The translations under genes were made by a program, and so were the position numbers. Positions 1 to 12,530 of a stretch of 64,000 bases of DNA are shown here, piece after piece; positions within the stretch are counted from its first letter, which is position 1; every line of letters starts with the position of its first letter. Source of the stretch: Crotalaria pallida (taxonomy: Eukaryota > Streptophyta > Magnoliopsida > Fabales > Fabaceae). The notes beneath the pieces were generated by a model. It had not been told where the DNA came from. It ran no database searches and saw nothing but the letters and a program-made list of their open reading frames with translations. The DNA is taken from the NCBI GenBank assembly GCA_037953625.1, contig CM075651.1, forward strand, positions 156,001,501-156,065,500. The letters run 5' to 3'.

Positions 1-2579
1 TTATTTATCAAGTAATCTAATCTATCCTTTATTGATATCCAATCATACACAATTATGTATAATTTTTAGAGATTAATGGACGTGCACTGACGATGTAACG
101 TTTGACACCATCAGTTCATCATCCACCATTCATTTGTATTACTTTTATCTGAAAGTCAACGACCATAAACATATGAATGATGGATGATACACAGGTGATG
201 TAAAAAACCTTTACACTGTCGATGCACCATCTATTTTCTCTAATTTTTAAGCATTTTTGTTTATTATTGAGACTTTATCTAAGAATAATTTTCTTAGCAA
301 TTTTATACCATTTTTTTAACACGGAAAAATTACATGCTAATGCAAACATCTTAAATCAGAGATTACAGCAACAACATATTTTATGTTTTATTAAGAAAAG
401 ACCAATGCTTTAAAAGGTTTTTTTTTTAAAAAAAAAAGAAGCCAAGTTCTATATTTTTTTTCCTAGTATTATTTTTTAAGTTCAAGTATTTCAAAAAAAA
501 AATTAAAAAATTGATTTTAGTGTGATATATATATAAAATATTATTGACTCAATCCATGTACAAATGAATTGAACTATGTTCGACTTAATTTCAATTCGTT
601 TATTTAACAAACTCAATTTCTGGTTCGAGTTCAATTCATTTAGTTCATAAACCAAATTTAAAAACTACTTAACAAATCAAATATCAAATTAATTTCAAGT
701 TGATTGGATCATTTTCTACTCTAAATGTGAGTAATAATGAGACATATATATTAATAAGAAATTAAGAAGCTAAATATGATAATAATTCATAAAAAATGTA
801 GTTTTTTATATTTTCTAGACGTGAAAGAATATACACTTATGATTATTTTTCAATAGTAAAAACCATAACAAATAGAGATTAATAATACTTCCCCCTTCTT
901 ATGTTAGTACAGAGCACGCAAAAAATAAGAATGGATGTCTTATATTACTATTACAATATTTGAACAAATAGAATTTCAACATTTGTAAATTTGAACCATA
1001 CCCATAAATATCAACGAGTGGAACCAAATCCTTTTTAATAAGGACTACTTTACTAGAATCATCACACCTGCATAAATCCACCTTAAAAAATTAGAATTGT
1101 CGTATCTTGTCACCCGCAGATTCTATGCACCTTCATTCGATTATTCATCGTAATCATTCTTACTTCAAACTTCAAAGGGATAAAAGTTAGGGTTACGTAT
1201 GTTTCGCTTAATTATTAAATTTGTTTTTTTTTTATTAATGTGCGAATTTTGATTTTTTTTTTTAAAAAATTTTGGACTCTGCTTTTATAAATCACTACTT
1301 TGATTTAAGTTTTTCATGTCGATATAACTTAACAAAGGTTATTAGTTCATTGTTACCTCAACATTAGGTTATGTTAATCAAACTTGGTGTAGGGACTTAA
1401 ATCAAAATGACACTAAAAAAATAGACCTAAATAAAAAAATAAAAAATGCAAAGACAAAATTCAAAATCCACAACATTTGTAAAGAAGATTTTAATAATTA
1501 AGCCACTATGTTTTTTGGTCTTGAAAATTTACCAAATTTTGATTTTATTAATTCCTCTAAAAAAATTTTTGGTTTTCGTTCTAGTTCCTAATGACAATGA
1601 GACTACCACCCATATGTGACATGTGTCATATTAATCGATAAAGTGATCAATTGTTGTGTCGACACATCATCGACAAGAACTAAAACCAAAATGATAAGCT
1701 AAAATAAAAAATAAAAACTACAAAAAAAAATTTAATTAATTAATTTTAGGGACTTAAATGGGAATTGCCTATATTTATAAAGGACAAAAATATAATTAAG
1801 TGTTTTTTTATAATCCCCTTCTCCTTATTATCATAAGTCAGTCTGTAAAATATTGATGGTACTTCTTATAAATCAATTTACAATTTCAACGAAACATCCA
1901 TTTTCCTCTATTCTATGTCTTTATTAAATTTTTAATTATCACTATTTTTTTTTTCGTCATTGAGTAAAGAGAAACTACGTAGTAATTTGATACTGGAACT
2001 AAATTAATTTTTTTTTGTTTTAAAATTATCAAATACTGTATGAAATACTATTAGATAAGGATAAAATTGTAATGTAATAATATTTTTTCAAAAAATTATG
2101 AAAATTAATTATTTTTATTAGTACATGTAATTAAGCTAAAAATGACTCATAATAAGAACCGGAAAAACATACAAGTACCACTTAAATCAATCATACTATG
2201 TCACAGAGCTGTTCTTTCTCTATTTGTTCACTGTGACTATGACTTCAAGATGGTAAGTTAGTTGCAAAATTAGGGACGCAGGTCCTATCACTTTCCACGT
2301 TTTGTTTTACATTAAGAAAGTACTGCCTAAGCCACACAGCTATTGCCATTATACAACACAAAATCATGGCATAAAAAATGTAGATTCATCAACTTTACAC
2401 CACTCATAAAATCAAGTGGTGGAGCTTATTGGCAGATAGATATATCCAAATTCTTATCAAACTCTGCCACGACATAGCTGCTAACTCTCCATCTACTCTA
2501 TACACTTGAATTTCACATTGCCAAACAAACTCTCCTTAGTAACCAACTACCCCTCCAAGGCTCCAACAAAAGATCAAAC
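1..2579. other. AT-rich intergenic region upstream of the NPF gene
   Basis: No coding region is supported here; the short open frames lack family features. The DNA is AT-rich with homopolymer runs. The stretch around 1960-2120 resembles the inside of Stowaway-type MITEs seen elsewhere in the window, but no terminal repeats can be made out. The last 100-200 bases before 2580 are probably promoter and 5'UTR of the NPF gene. Confidence 0.6.
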
Positions 2580-5500
2580 ATGGTATTTAACTGCATGCAT
2601 CTATCTTCAAGAATGTTGTATAGCTGTTGTTGAATGCTTAAGCTTTGTTAATGCCTTATTGGTTTTGTCTTTCTCCAACCCCATTTTTATAGGTTCTGGC
2701 TGCAAGTCATGGTGCACAAGACATTGCTGCAGTGGATTTTCGAGGTCATCCGGCCGACAAGTCGAAAACTGGAGGATGGCTGGCTGCAGGACTCATCTTA
2801 GGTACTACTCAATCCATAGGAATTTGATGAGAAAGGTTGAAGTTATGGGCTCTTATTCATATACTTTTTGTTGTGCAGGTACTGAACTGGCAGAAAGAAT
2901 ATGTGTTATGGGCATATCTATGAACATGGTGACCTACTTGGTTGGGGTTCTGAATCTTCCATCAGCTAAATCTGCAACCATAGTGACCAATTTTATGGGA
3001 ACTCTTAACCTACTTGGCCTCCTTGGTGGCTTCCTAGCTGATGCCAAATTAGGGAGATACCTGACTGTTGTTATATCTGCAACCATAGCTGCTGTGGTAA
3101 GTTTCAAGCTTTGAATATGTGAATATATGTCTCTCTCACTTGGTTGGTTGTTTTCATTTTTGGTTTATAAGCACACTACGGCAATAAAACTTCCCTTTGC
3201 CAAACACCCTGAGGGAGGACCAAAGTTCACATATAGGAGAAGGGGTTGTTAGAAGAGCATCCTGCTCAAAGGTGGGGTCTTGTTGCCTATAGGGGGAGGC
3301 AGGGAGGGATACAAGGGAGGGTGAGCAGGGATGCAAGCCCCCTATTTGCTTATAATTTGTATAATTAGTTATATATTTAATACTTTTTAATTAAAAATGT
3401 CTTCTAAAAAATATTACTATATCTTTATGAATACTTTTTATGTATGTTTGGTTTTATTTTGCATTTATATTGTACAACTAATTATATATACGTAGTTTTT
3501 TTTCTTCAGAAAAATATAGTCTATAAAAAAAAAATTTGCTCAGCACATGTATGCAATTTTATTTATAGGCTCCTCCCTCCGATATAGGTTCTGGCTCCGT
3601 CCTGGGAGGGCATTGACCCCTTAACATGTTTTAAGGTCTAATAAGTTTCTTGTTAGATACTTTTATTATTTTTGTTTTTTTAAAGGGGATGATCCTTAGT
3701 GTAACGGCAAGATTGTTAGTTGTCTTATAACCTCGAAGTCACATGTTTAAATCATGTAAACAACTTCTTCGCATGGGGTAAAACTTTGCAATAGCCTTGC
3801 AAGGGAAATACTAGTAACTCATTTAGATTCAAGTATTAAAGAAAACCCCCCAAAAAAAAGGCTCCTCCCACACTAAGTGGCATTCAATTATAAATTGGCG
3901 AAAATAATACAGAACACTTTACTATCTTATAGTCACCAACTAGTTCTTTTGTCATTCTCTTGCACCAGGGAGTGAGTTTGTTAACTCTGGCTACAACCAT
4001 TCCTACCATGAAGCCCCCACCATGCAGTGGTGTCAGGAAACAACACCATGAGTGCATTGAGGCCAGTGGCAAACAGTTGGCTCTTCTATTTGCAGCACTT
4101 TATACCATAGCCGCGGGTGGTGGGGGAATAAAATCCAATGTCTCAGGTTTTGGATCTGATCAGTTTGATATAACAGACCCCAAGGAGGAAAAAAAGATGA
4201 TCTTTTTCTTCAACAGATTCTACTTCTTTATCAGTATTGGGTCCCTGTTTGCTGTGGTAGTGCTGGTGTATGTGCAAGACAATATAGGAAGAGGGTGGGG
4301 ATTTGGAATTTCAGCAGGGACAATGGTGGTTGCAGTAGCTGTGTTGCTTTGCGGTACACCATTCTATCGATACAGGAGGCCTCAAGGGAGCCCTTTAACA
4401 GTTATATGGAGGGTATACATCTTGGCTTGGAAGAAGAGGAGTCTTCCTATTCCTTCACAGCCAAGCTCTCTCAATGGCTACCTTGAAGCCAAGGTCCCAC
4501 ATACAGAGAAGTTCAGGTAAATATACTCTTCAGTTATTTTGGTGCGTTTTTCAGATTTAGACATGGCTTTTGTTGGTTGCAGGGGTGCTATCAATTTTTA
4601 GCTAGCAAGATTCATCTGGTCTTGCTTTGCTTAAGTTTTGGATTCTGTGTTACGCCTTGCTTATTCAGACTTTGTATCATTTGTGTACCTGTGGTTCCCT
4701 TTTAATGTTGATGCATTCCTTTTTCTCTGATAAAAATAAATAAATAAATATGCCCATAGCCAAGAATGGATTCTTGGGTAGTAACGATTTATAGTTTATA
4801 AGGTGTCATTTGCATCATAGGAAATTAAGAGATATAACTTATCTTCATTCAACTCAACCAGCTAGACTGGAAACTAAATTATCAAGGATTTCACACATGC
4901 ATGGGCTAACAGGTATTTTGACTGCATACAATTTTGACTTATAGGTTCCTTGACAAAGCTGCAATCCTAGATGAAAACTGCTCAAAGGATGGAAACAATG
5001 ATAATCCATGGATAGTTTCCACAGTGACTCAGGTTGAAGAGGTTAAGATGGTAATCAAGCTCATTCCCATATGGTCTACTTGTATCCTCTTTTGGACAAT
5101 CTATTCTCAAATGAACACATTCACCATTGAGCAAGCTACATTCATGAACCGAAAAGTTGGATCACTAGTTGTTCCGTCAGGATCTCTATCAGCTTTTCTC
5201 TTCATCACTATCCTCATCTTTACTTCCCTAAATGAGAAACTCATTGTGCCCTTGGCTCGGAAACTCACCCACAATGTCCAAGGGCTGACAAGTCTTCAGA
5301 GGGTTGGAATTGGCCTTGTTTTCTCCATTGTTGCTATGGGGGTTTCGGCAATTGTTGAGAAAGAAAGGAGGGAGAATGCAGTAAATAATCATACCGCAAT
5401 AAGTGCTTTCTGGCTGGTTCCTCAGTTTTTTCTAGTGGGTGCTGGGGAAGCATTTGCTTATGTTGGACAGTTAGAATTTTTCATCAGGGAGGCACCAGAA

Positions 5501-5818
5501 AGGATGAAATCTATGAGTACTGGACTCTTCCTAACTACCCTTTCAATGGGTTTCTTTGTCAGTAGCTTACTTGTGTCAATTGTGGACAAAGTAAGCAAGA
5601 AAAGATGGCTCAGGAGCAACCTGAACAAGGGAAGGTTAGATTACTTCTATTGGCTGCTAGCAGTGCTGGGAGTACTGAATTTTATTCTCTTTCTTGTCTT
5701 AGCAAAGAGACATCAGTACAAAGTTCAGCACAACATAAAGCCCAACGAAATTGAAGAAAAAGAGCTTGTGAGCGCAAATGATGTGATAATTGGAGTTAAT
5801 GGAAAGGAAGAAGCATAG
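2580..5818 (+). CDS. NPF6.4: NPF6.4/NRT1.3-type nitrate transporter (NRT1/PTR family)
   Basis: Five coding exons fit canonical GT-AG junctions and keep frame throughout: 2580-2582 (the ATG alone), 2693-2801, 2879-3096, 3969-4516 and 4945-5818. They give 583 residues, the usual NPF length. The product should be a 12-helix plasma-membrane, proton-coupled transporter of nitrate or related substrates. The ExxER proton-coupling motif is visible as E40-x-x-E43-R44. The text NFMGTLNLLGLLGGFLADAK and the segment around IREAPERMKSMSTGLF match the NPF6.4/NRT1.3 subgroup as I remember it. T100 in GRYLT aligns with the phosphorylated T101 of Arabidopsis NRT1.1, while Y346 in FWTIYSQ stands where NRT1.1 has nitrate-binding H356. 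The start is chosen because ATG followed at once by a GT donor joins in frame to VLAASHGAQ, matching the N-terminus of homologues. The exact orthologue (NPF6.4 or a paralogue) is an inference. Confidence 0.9.
3683..3846 (+). repeat. tRNA-derived SINE-like element in NPF intron 3
   Basis: The intron at 3097-3968 contains a segment laid out like a tRNA-derived SINE. An A-box-like TAGTGTAACGGCA lies near 3697, and a B-box-like TGTTTAAATCA follows about 50 bases on. After it come a tRNA-unrelated body with AACTTTGCAATAGCCTTGCA and an A-rich tail. Target duplications were not identified, so the ends are approximate. Confidence 0.5.
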
Positions 5819-6232
5819 AATATAATTTTCAAAAAGAATTCTCAAATTGTTTTATTTATGGTGTGTAAGAACAAAAAATATCATGCCCTGTGTTTGTTGA
5901 TTTTGGGTGATTTGCAGAATATTTTTTAAAAATAGATTATGCACTATTAAGTATTGCCAGATACTTCTATATGAAACTCCAACCAGATTGAAGTTGTATC
6001 CAAAATAAATATGCATTTATAGAACAAATGAGTCACAAACCCTGGTTTCATAAACAGAGGCCAAAATTTGACTAATGTTTATCAGTTGAAAACACTGCAG
6101 TATTATAGATTTTAAACAAAACATGATCTTCAAAGCAAGAATTGAGGCATTTGGTAACCAAACCAAAGCTTTGAACTTGGACATTTAGTTTCAGCATTAA
6201 GAAGATAACATGTCTAAACACATAGCAGAATA
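5819..6232. other. Convergent 3' intergenic space between NPF and uL30m genes
   Basis: About 400 bases separate the convergent stop codons of the transporter (plus strand) and the ribosomal protein gene (minus strand). It should hold both 3'UTRs and polyadenylation signals. No other feature is seen. Confidence 0.6.
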
Positions 6233-6648
6233 TTATACAGAACCAGTAGCTGAAGCAGGTTGGTGATTTATGATCAATGGAGGGCGTAGAGCTCGATGAG
6301 CTTCTTCCTTTTGTTTGCGAGCCTTATACATTTCCTCTGTCTCTACAACAACTAACCTCTTGACCTAAATGGATTACAAGGTTTACCAATGTTAGCATAA
6401 AGGGAAACAAGGCATTTAAAGCAGAATATGGATTTGTTTAGAGCTTATGTTAAAACCTGTTGGAGCATTCCCCTAACAGTTGGGGTGTTCCATCGCATGA
6501 CAGTACGATTGCATTTGCGCAAGCGTAGTGCTTCCAAAGTGCGCCTATGGAGCCTCCTGGTCCCAGGAATGCCCCTCACCAGAGTTATATAGAGATTAGG
6601 ACTCCAAGCAATTGGGACACATGCTTTGTATGCCTTGAATGCATTCAT
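6233..6648 (-). CDS. Mitochondrial large-subunit ribosomal protein uL30m
   Basis: Two coding exons, 6457-6648 and 6233-6364, join in phase 0 (donor after CTCCAACAG, acceptor TTTAG before GTCAAG) and encode 107 residues. The protein reads MNAFKAYKACVPIAWSPNLY, then TLVRGIPGTRRLHRRTLEAL and a basic NRTVMRWNTPTVRGMLQQVK stretch. This is the compact plant L30 family that works in the mitochondrial 50S-type subunit. Arg/Lys-rich composition and length (about 107-110 aa) fit. A 5'UTR exon is likely at about 7783-7900, with a donor GT at 7782-7781 and an acceptor just before the ATG exon, leaving a 1.1-kb leader intron. The start is the first ATG of the exon and matches homologues. Confidence 0.9.
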
Positions 6649-7782
6649 GTCTTCAACTTGAAGTCAAAACAGCAAAAAGAATAAACAAAGTTATTACAAT
6701 CATTTCTTTTCTAACTAGATTGTCAAATTTTATAATTAATGAATAAAGATAGATAAAGATAAATTTAAATAAAACTGGAAGGGAGCTGACATGGGAAACA
6801 GATCAAAATGCATATACTACTTCATTGAACTGCTTGTTTTGAATTACTTGAAGCTAGCAGAACGCGTAATAGGGTAAAATATTAGCTAAGATCCAAGAAC
6901 ACACAAAAAAGAATGGTTGAACAGTTACAATGATGATCAGAAAACAAAAATGAGCTGGAAAGATATGCAGCAATTTACAAAACTTACTAGCTTATAACGC
7001 ACAAACTTGAACAGATAAAACTAAAGGATTTAAGGTCAACTAACTTCACGCGTAATATTGGCCCGATAAAGTATGATAACAATGATTAAACAGGCCATCC
7101 CATAATTTTAAAAATTGCTAACCTCTTCTCAATCTAATAAATATACTATCATTTTCTAATTGAAAACTTTATCTCTTTTATTCCTTACCTAGTTCTTGTC
7201 AAACATAAATTCAATGACATCTTACACAGAAGAAAAATAATCAAATTTTTAAACCAAACAGAAAAACCTAAGCACCGAGTTCGAATTGCAAGTCTCTTTT
7301 GTAGTATGTTTAAGGAAGTAAGAGGTAGTTTAATCTTGAAAATTTTTGAATTTAAGACATCGAGAACTTGTTGACTTAAATGTCCAATACAAATTTTCCT
7401 TTAGATTATTCCTTAAGCAATGCAAAACCCTGTAACTAATAACTAAATGACTGATTAACAATACAACTTAAACATAAATTAGCAACAGTATAATCATAAA
7501 GCTCAAGGTAGAAACACTTGAGCGAGTTATGTTGTTTATGGGACGAAATTCTAATTAGTACAGTGTAAGATTAAGATTCAAAAACAGTGATTCTTCCAAG
7601 TTTCAAACACCCAATTGAAAAAAGATAAAATATTTATTATTGGTCTAACCAATCCCCGTCATCTGCACACACACTCATTCCTATCCTATCCTATGTATGG
7701 CACCCAAAACAAGCAGAGAGAGAGAGAAATGGAAGTGAAGATTTTCCAAATGATTATAAAAAGAATAAACGAAGGAACAAAC

Positions 7783-7910
7783 CTGTAGTTGGCGGAAGAT
7801 GGTGACGGAGATGGAGATAGTGGCGGCACGCGGTGGAAGACTGAAAGTGGCAGTTGCAGCCAGTATGAGGAGAACCGTAGGATGAACCCTTATATGGGTT
7901 GGGGTCAATT
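7783..7910 (-). other. Probable 5'UTR exon of the uL30m gene
   Basis: The sequence CCGCCAACTACAG followed by GTTTGT on the minus strand is a good splice donor ending at 7783. It lies upstream of the uL30m coding exon, with no other gene to claim it. The transcription start is not defined; a purine/pyrimidine-rich promoter-like stretch follows. Assignment as a leader exon is inferred. Confidence 0.45.
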
Positions 7911-8212
7911 TGTAAATTTCAAAAAACCAAAAAGGGTAAGTCAGTCATTGCACTAAGTTTTTTAAACAAATGATTTTAGGCCCAGTGTTTTCAGTGTACC
8001 AAAAAAAGGCCCGATGTGCCATTTTTCTTGTAATAAATAAGGGAGTTCATTTTTTTTACCCCTATTTACTCGGTGTGTGCAAATTTTCACATCAACGTTG
8101 AGGTCAAAAAACTGGATGAAAATTTGCACATAAGCTGGGTCCCAGCAAAATAAATGAGGGGTAAAAAATGAATTTCCATAATTAAGTAATATTCTAATCA
8201 GCGTCTAATGTA

Positions 8213-8507
8213 CTCCCTCCGGTCCTATATATAGGACATATTTTAGAAGCAATCTTTGGTCTTATATATAAGACATTTTGTATTTTCTATGCATCATTTA
8301 TTGTTTTTTCTCTTTTTTGCCCTTATTAAATGCTTTGACTATTTATGTGTTTTTTGTTGTTCATTAATGAGTGTGAGTTTTTCAAGAAAAGTTGAGAGGA
8401 TAAAATTGTAATGTTACAATATATTCTCATAGAATTCATAAAACTAACTACTTTTCTTGGTCCGAGGAATATAGTTAAGTATGTCTTATATATAGGATCG
8501 GAGGGAT
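8213..8507. mobile_element. Stowaway-like MITE
   Basis: Terminal inverted repeats begin CTCCCTCCGGTCCTATATAT on the left and are mirrored by ATATATAGGATCGGAGGGAT on the right. The element is flanked by TA dinucleotides (8211-8212 and 8508-8509), the Tc1/mariner target duplication. About 295 bp, AT-rich, with no coding capacity. Confidence 0.85.
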
Positions 8508-8861
8508 TACTTGTTAAGAATGCAAAATAAGTGATTTTGGTTTGAGAAATAACAAGCTTAACATTTCAAGACTTGTTTTGTTTTAGTTTTGCTAGTGTCC
8601 TCGGTCTTGTTTAAGGGCACTTGTTAAGGTTACTACAATAGGAAAAACAATCATAGGTGCACATCATTTAATCTCTCGAAAATTCAAAAAAATGCAAGTT
8701 TCAATGAACTTTTACCATAATTGGCTTGTTAACAAATACACTAAGGGCACTTGTTAGTGCACTTGTTAGCATTTGCCATAAAACAAAGGACATTTAGTGT
8801 TTCTACCTTGTTTTGTTTTCCTTTTGCCAGTGTCCTTTGGAATTTTGAACCCCATTGAATA

Positions 8862-9156
8862 CTCCCTCCGTTTCACTTTAAGTGTCTTTTTGGATTTTTG
8901 CACATAGATTAAGAAAGTGTTGATTATGATGATTATTGTAAGTTTTATGTGTATTTTGTCAAAAATATCCCTATTTAATATTTTATTTTGTCAATGCATC
9001 ATTACTAGTCTTACAAATTTCAAAACTAAAACAACATTAAATGTAAGGGTAAATAAGGAAAAACAGTATTAAATGTTGCCTAGATTTGGTAGAAAGATAC
9101 TTATTTTGAAACAAAATTTTGATGTTAAAAAAACACTTAAAGTGAAACGGATGGAG
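8862..9156. mobile_element. Stowaway-like MITE
   Basis: The left terminus CTCCCTCCGTTTCACTTTAA pairs with the right terminus TTAAAGTGAAACGGATGGAG, flanked by TA on both sides. About 295 bp. It belongs to a different subfamily from the element at 8213-8507: the outer eight bases are shared but the inner terminal sequence differs. Confidence 0.85.
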
Positions 9157-9950
9157 TAATTGTAAAACCAAAAATACGCTTAATTTTCCTCCCTTTCCTT
9201 TATTTACTCTTTTCCTTAAAACGAAAAACTTTTCAAATCCCAAACTTCACACCCTTTTATTTTCCTCATTCTCATTCGACACATTAAATCATCTTCATCA
9301 TCATGTTAGTATGTTTTTCTTTTTTGCAGTTTTGCATATGTATTTTTCAACAATGCAATGTCGGAACATGTTTTTCATAATAAGCATGTTCTGATATCGA
9401 GTTATTGTAAGTTTGAAAAAATGACAATCTAATTTATTCCTACCAAATTATAATTATTTACATTCCAATATCAAATAAAAAAATGATATAAATATTTTGG
9501 CCTAAATATTTGTTGACACTTGGATTTGGAAATAAGTTTTATATACTAAACCCTTTTCAACATTGGAATGAATAAATTTGAAGAATCCGAAATCAGGATC
9601 CTGAATATAATGTAAAGAATTAAAAAAAAAAAAAAAACAGACACACAATGTGACTAAAAACAAAGAACAAAAATTGGGGTGGAGTTCGTTCATGAGAAAT
9701 CGGAACGGGGTGAAGTTCATAGGTGAGAAATCGGAACGAGGGTGTGAGACATTTTCACTCTCTGAGAATGAGGAATGGAGAAATCATGTGAAAGAGGATT
9801 CGATGATGAGAAAGAAGACGAAGGAGTTATGAGGGAAATCTAAATTAAGGGTTTGTTGGAATTTTTGAAAGATAGTGAGATTCAATTGTCGATAAGGAAG
9901 CCAAAAACTAAATCTCAAACAAAATGTTTTCTATTAATAAAAAGATATTA

Positions 9951-10221
9951 TTCCATCTGATTTTAAATGTAAATTTTGCTTGACTAACAACTGTGTCTTT
10001 TAAAAAAGTTAGTATTGTTAATGACATTAAATATAAGTATTTGACATACTTTTTTAAAATTGTTCTTATACAGTGATTATTATCTGAACTCTAAAAAGTA
10101 TTGAATAAATAAGAGTGTTTATAAAAAAAATGATTAATACCGTTAAATTTTTTTTTTTTAAAAAAGATAAATTAAAAACAAAAAAATCCTAAAAAACTTA
10201 AATTTAAATTTGGGAGGAACA
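9951..10221. mobile_element. Degenerate Stowaway-like MITE
   Basis: The left end TTCCATCTGATTTTAAATG is an imperfect inverse of the right end TTTAAATTTGGGAGGAAC, with TA flanks. Non-coding and AT-rich; the divergent ends suggest an old copy. Confidence 0.6.
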
Positions 10222-10677
10222 TATAACTCGCACCAAAAGTAAATATGGGGATATATAGAGCTCATTTAAAATACTAAAATTTAAAAAAAAAAAAGATTTA
10301 AGTGAGAACGTCTTTTTTATTTTTTATTTTTATTTCTTTGGGTACACATAATTTTTTTACTTTTGGTATTATGTAATTGGTCTACATCAATTAATATTTT
10401 ACTTTCAATCCGCAAGGCCACATGCATTGATGTAGATATGAAATTTTTAAATCTATTTAACTTTTCAATAATTTACTACTTATACATTCAAAAAACTTGG
10501 CCACAAAATAAAAAATTAAAATTAATAAATTTACATTGATATTAACTCGTCATTCAGCACTCATATATCTTATTTTTAGCTTAAAAAGTATATAAATGAT
10601 AAATAGTACATCAACTGTATAAAAAAACCTTTACATATATTGTGTTTATCACCGTTAGTATATAAATTAAGAAAGAG

Positions 10678-11164
10678 TTAATTATGTTACAAGTTCTTGA
10701 AGTTTGTGGCACTTTTGTCAGATGCTTTTGTATTTTTTTTCAATATTTAACTATCCGAAGTTACTTCTTGGTTTGTCATATACCCCTACTATCGATTCTA
10801 GCCAATTTTGATGACATGTAACATCAGAATCCTAGTCAGACGTAGAGGTTGGTCATCTGATGTCGCGTGATATCACACGGGGAAGACGACCTCTCTCTTC
10901 CATTCTTTTTTTTATTTAAGTAAAAATATAAAAATATTAAATTTTTTAGTTTTTTAAATTTTTTTGAAAAAATGATCTTCGTTCACGGGGCACCAGGTGT
11001 TTAACCTCTTGCGTCTGATCAGGATTCCGATGTTACATGTCAGTAAAATTGGTCAGAATTGATAGTAGAGGTATATGACAAACCCAAAAATAACTTCGGA
11101 GAATTAGACATTAAAAAATAAAATTATCTGACAAAAGTACCCCAGAAACTTGTGATATAATTAA
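10678..11164. mobile_element. Long-terminal-inverted-repeat (foldback) element
   Basis: The two ends form an imperfect inverted repeat of roughly 165 bp. The left arm runs from TTAATTATGTTACAAGTTC through GACATGTAACATC to CAGACG near 10848. The right arm is its reverse complement, from about 11010 to 11164. The middle is about 160 bp of unrelated sequence without a gene. Long arms relative to size fit a foldback or Mutator-like MITE; the superfamily is not established because no clear target duplication was seen. Confidence 0.75.
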
Positions 11165-11812
11165 GCCATTAAAAAATTACATCTGACCTTTACCCAACGT
11201 GTTTAATTTAGTGTTTACCATCTCATGATGAGAACCCTAATCAAAGCATATCACAAAGCATTTTCCACTGTTTTTTGTTCGTGCTTCCAGCTGTCCTAAA
11301 AGCAACTAACCCAATCACACCCGCCATAAAGTTTGTCCAATGGCAATACTCCAGTGGACTACAGTATAAATTATTAATTTAATTCAACACACAATTATGA
11401 TAAACCCAGTTTACAGTAGTTGCTTGAGTTGAATGGAATTGAGTTAATACGAAAAAAAAATTTGCAAATTCAACAGTCTCATGCTTCAAACTGAAAAGCC
11501 TAATAATCAAGTTTGGGAATTTGGAGAAGAGTCAAAAAGAAGTCATGCCTAAGCTTATGTTAGATTCATTCCATATCTTGAAAAACTTTTGAAATGATCA
11601 AATATATATGTATAATTTACCTTAAGAAGATTCATAATAATCATATGAATACGCTGTGGTTCACACTTCACGCACGTACACCATGATAGAGGGAAAGCGA
11701 AGATACTAAAGAATATAATGTTGGATTATTATATATGAATCTTCATGGCATATGATGGCTTTGGAAAGATAAACAAAAAAGAAACAGTTCAATAATTGGT
11801 TTAATAGGATAA

Positions 11813-11985
11813 TTTGCTTAACCTCATCTTTAAAAGGTCAAGATAAAAGATTAATAAAAACATATTAGAAAACTAAATCCACTATTCTCTCTAACTTCTG
11901 ACTATTTCATTTATTTTTAGATGTATAACAATTTTATTCAACTCCTTATCCTCAATTCTTGGGACTGGATGGGTTGAAATTAAGA
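11813..11985. mobile_element. MITE of the CTTAACCTC family (degenerate copy)
   Basis: The left end TTTGCTTAACCTCATCTTT resembles the terminal repeat of the better-preserved element at 42070-42241. The right end, read in reverse, gives TTAATTTCAACCCATCCAG and then GAGGATAAGG. Ends are approximate. Confidence 0.5.
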
Positions 11986-12530
11986 AAATTCTTTATCAAT
12001 ATTAATATCTTAAAATGAACTCATGCATATATAGATGCATTATATATATATATCCTTTTATAAGACATTAATCCATATATAGTGTATGTATAAAAAAAAC
12101 TTTATAGTAACAGCGTTCTTAGCTTCTTGATGAAATTGACTATACATCACTTACACCGCAATGCTCCTTAAACAGTGCAGAGACTATAGACAACGATATA
12201 ACCAGATAGTTAGATTTCAAGCTCACTCCAATTTTTTTGGATAAGAAAATAAGTTTCATTCCAAAGAAGCTAAAAGTACAAATTGTACTTTAGCAAGAAC
12301 AGTTTGTTACAATAGATTTCAAGCTCATTACTCCAATAATAGGTGCAGTAGTTCAGGGGCATTCTGGTAATTGTACAATGGAAAGCAAAACATGCATTAA
12401 TGATAGCAACTTCATGACCTAGATAGGTAACTCAAAATAGATAGGGTTTTGGATTCAGCTGTCATACAAAGCTAATAATTTAAAATAATGAAGATCGAGG
12501 ATTGTGTATGTATGCAGGGCAGGTTACTAA

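Larger units (their letters stand above)
7911..12530. other. MITE-rich intergenic region
   Basis: No host gene is supported between the uL30m leader and the 3' end of the KNOX gene. The region holds at least five inverted-repeat elements, listed separately, amid AT-rich DNA. A small imperfect tandem repeat with GAGAAATCGGAACG occurs at about 9692-9740. Confidence 0.6.

Noticed and set aside
3180..3620. GGGAGG-rich segments in NPF intron 3 that might be transposon ends
   Set aside because: The two purine-rich blocks are only loosely inverse to each other and no target duplication could be found.
9650..9832. 60-codon open frame
   Set aside because: No family resemblance, and it runs over a small imperfect tandem repeat in intergenic DNA.
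12215..12315. Segment with AAGTTTCATTCCAAAGAAGC as a retroelement fragment
   Set aside because: Familiar-looking text, but no borders or coding signal to support a call.
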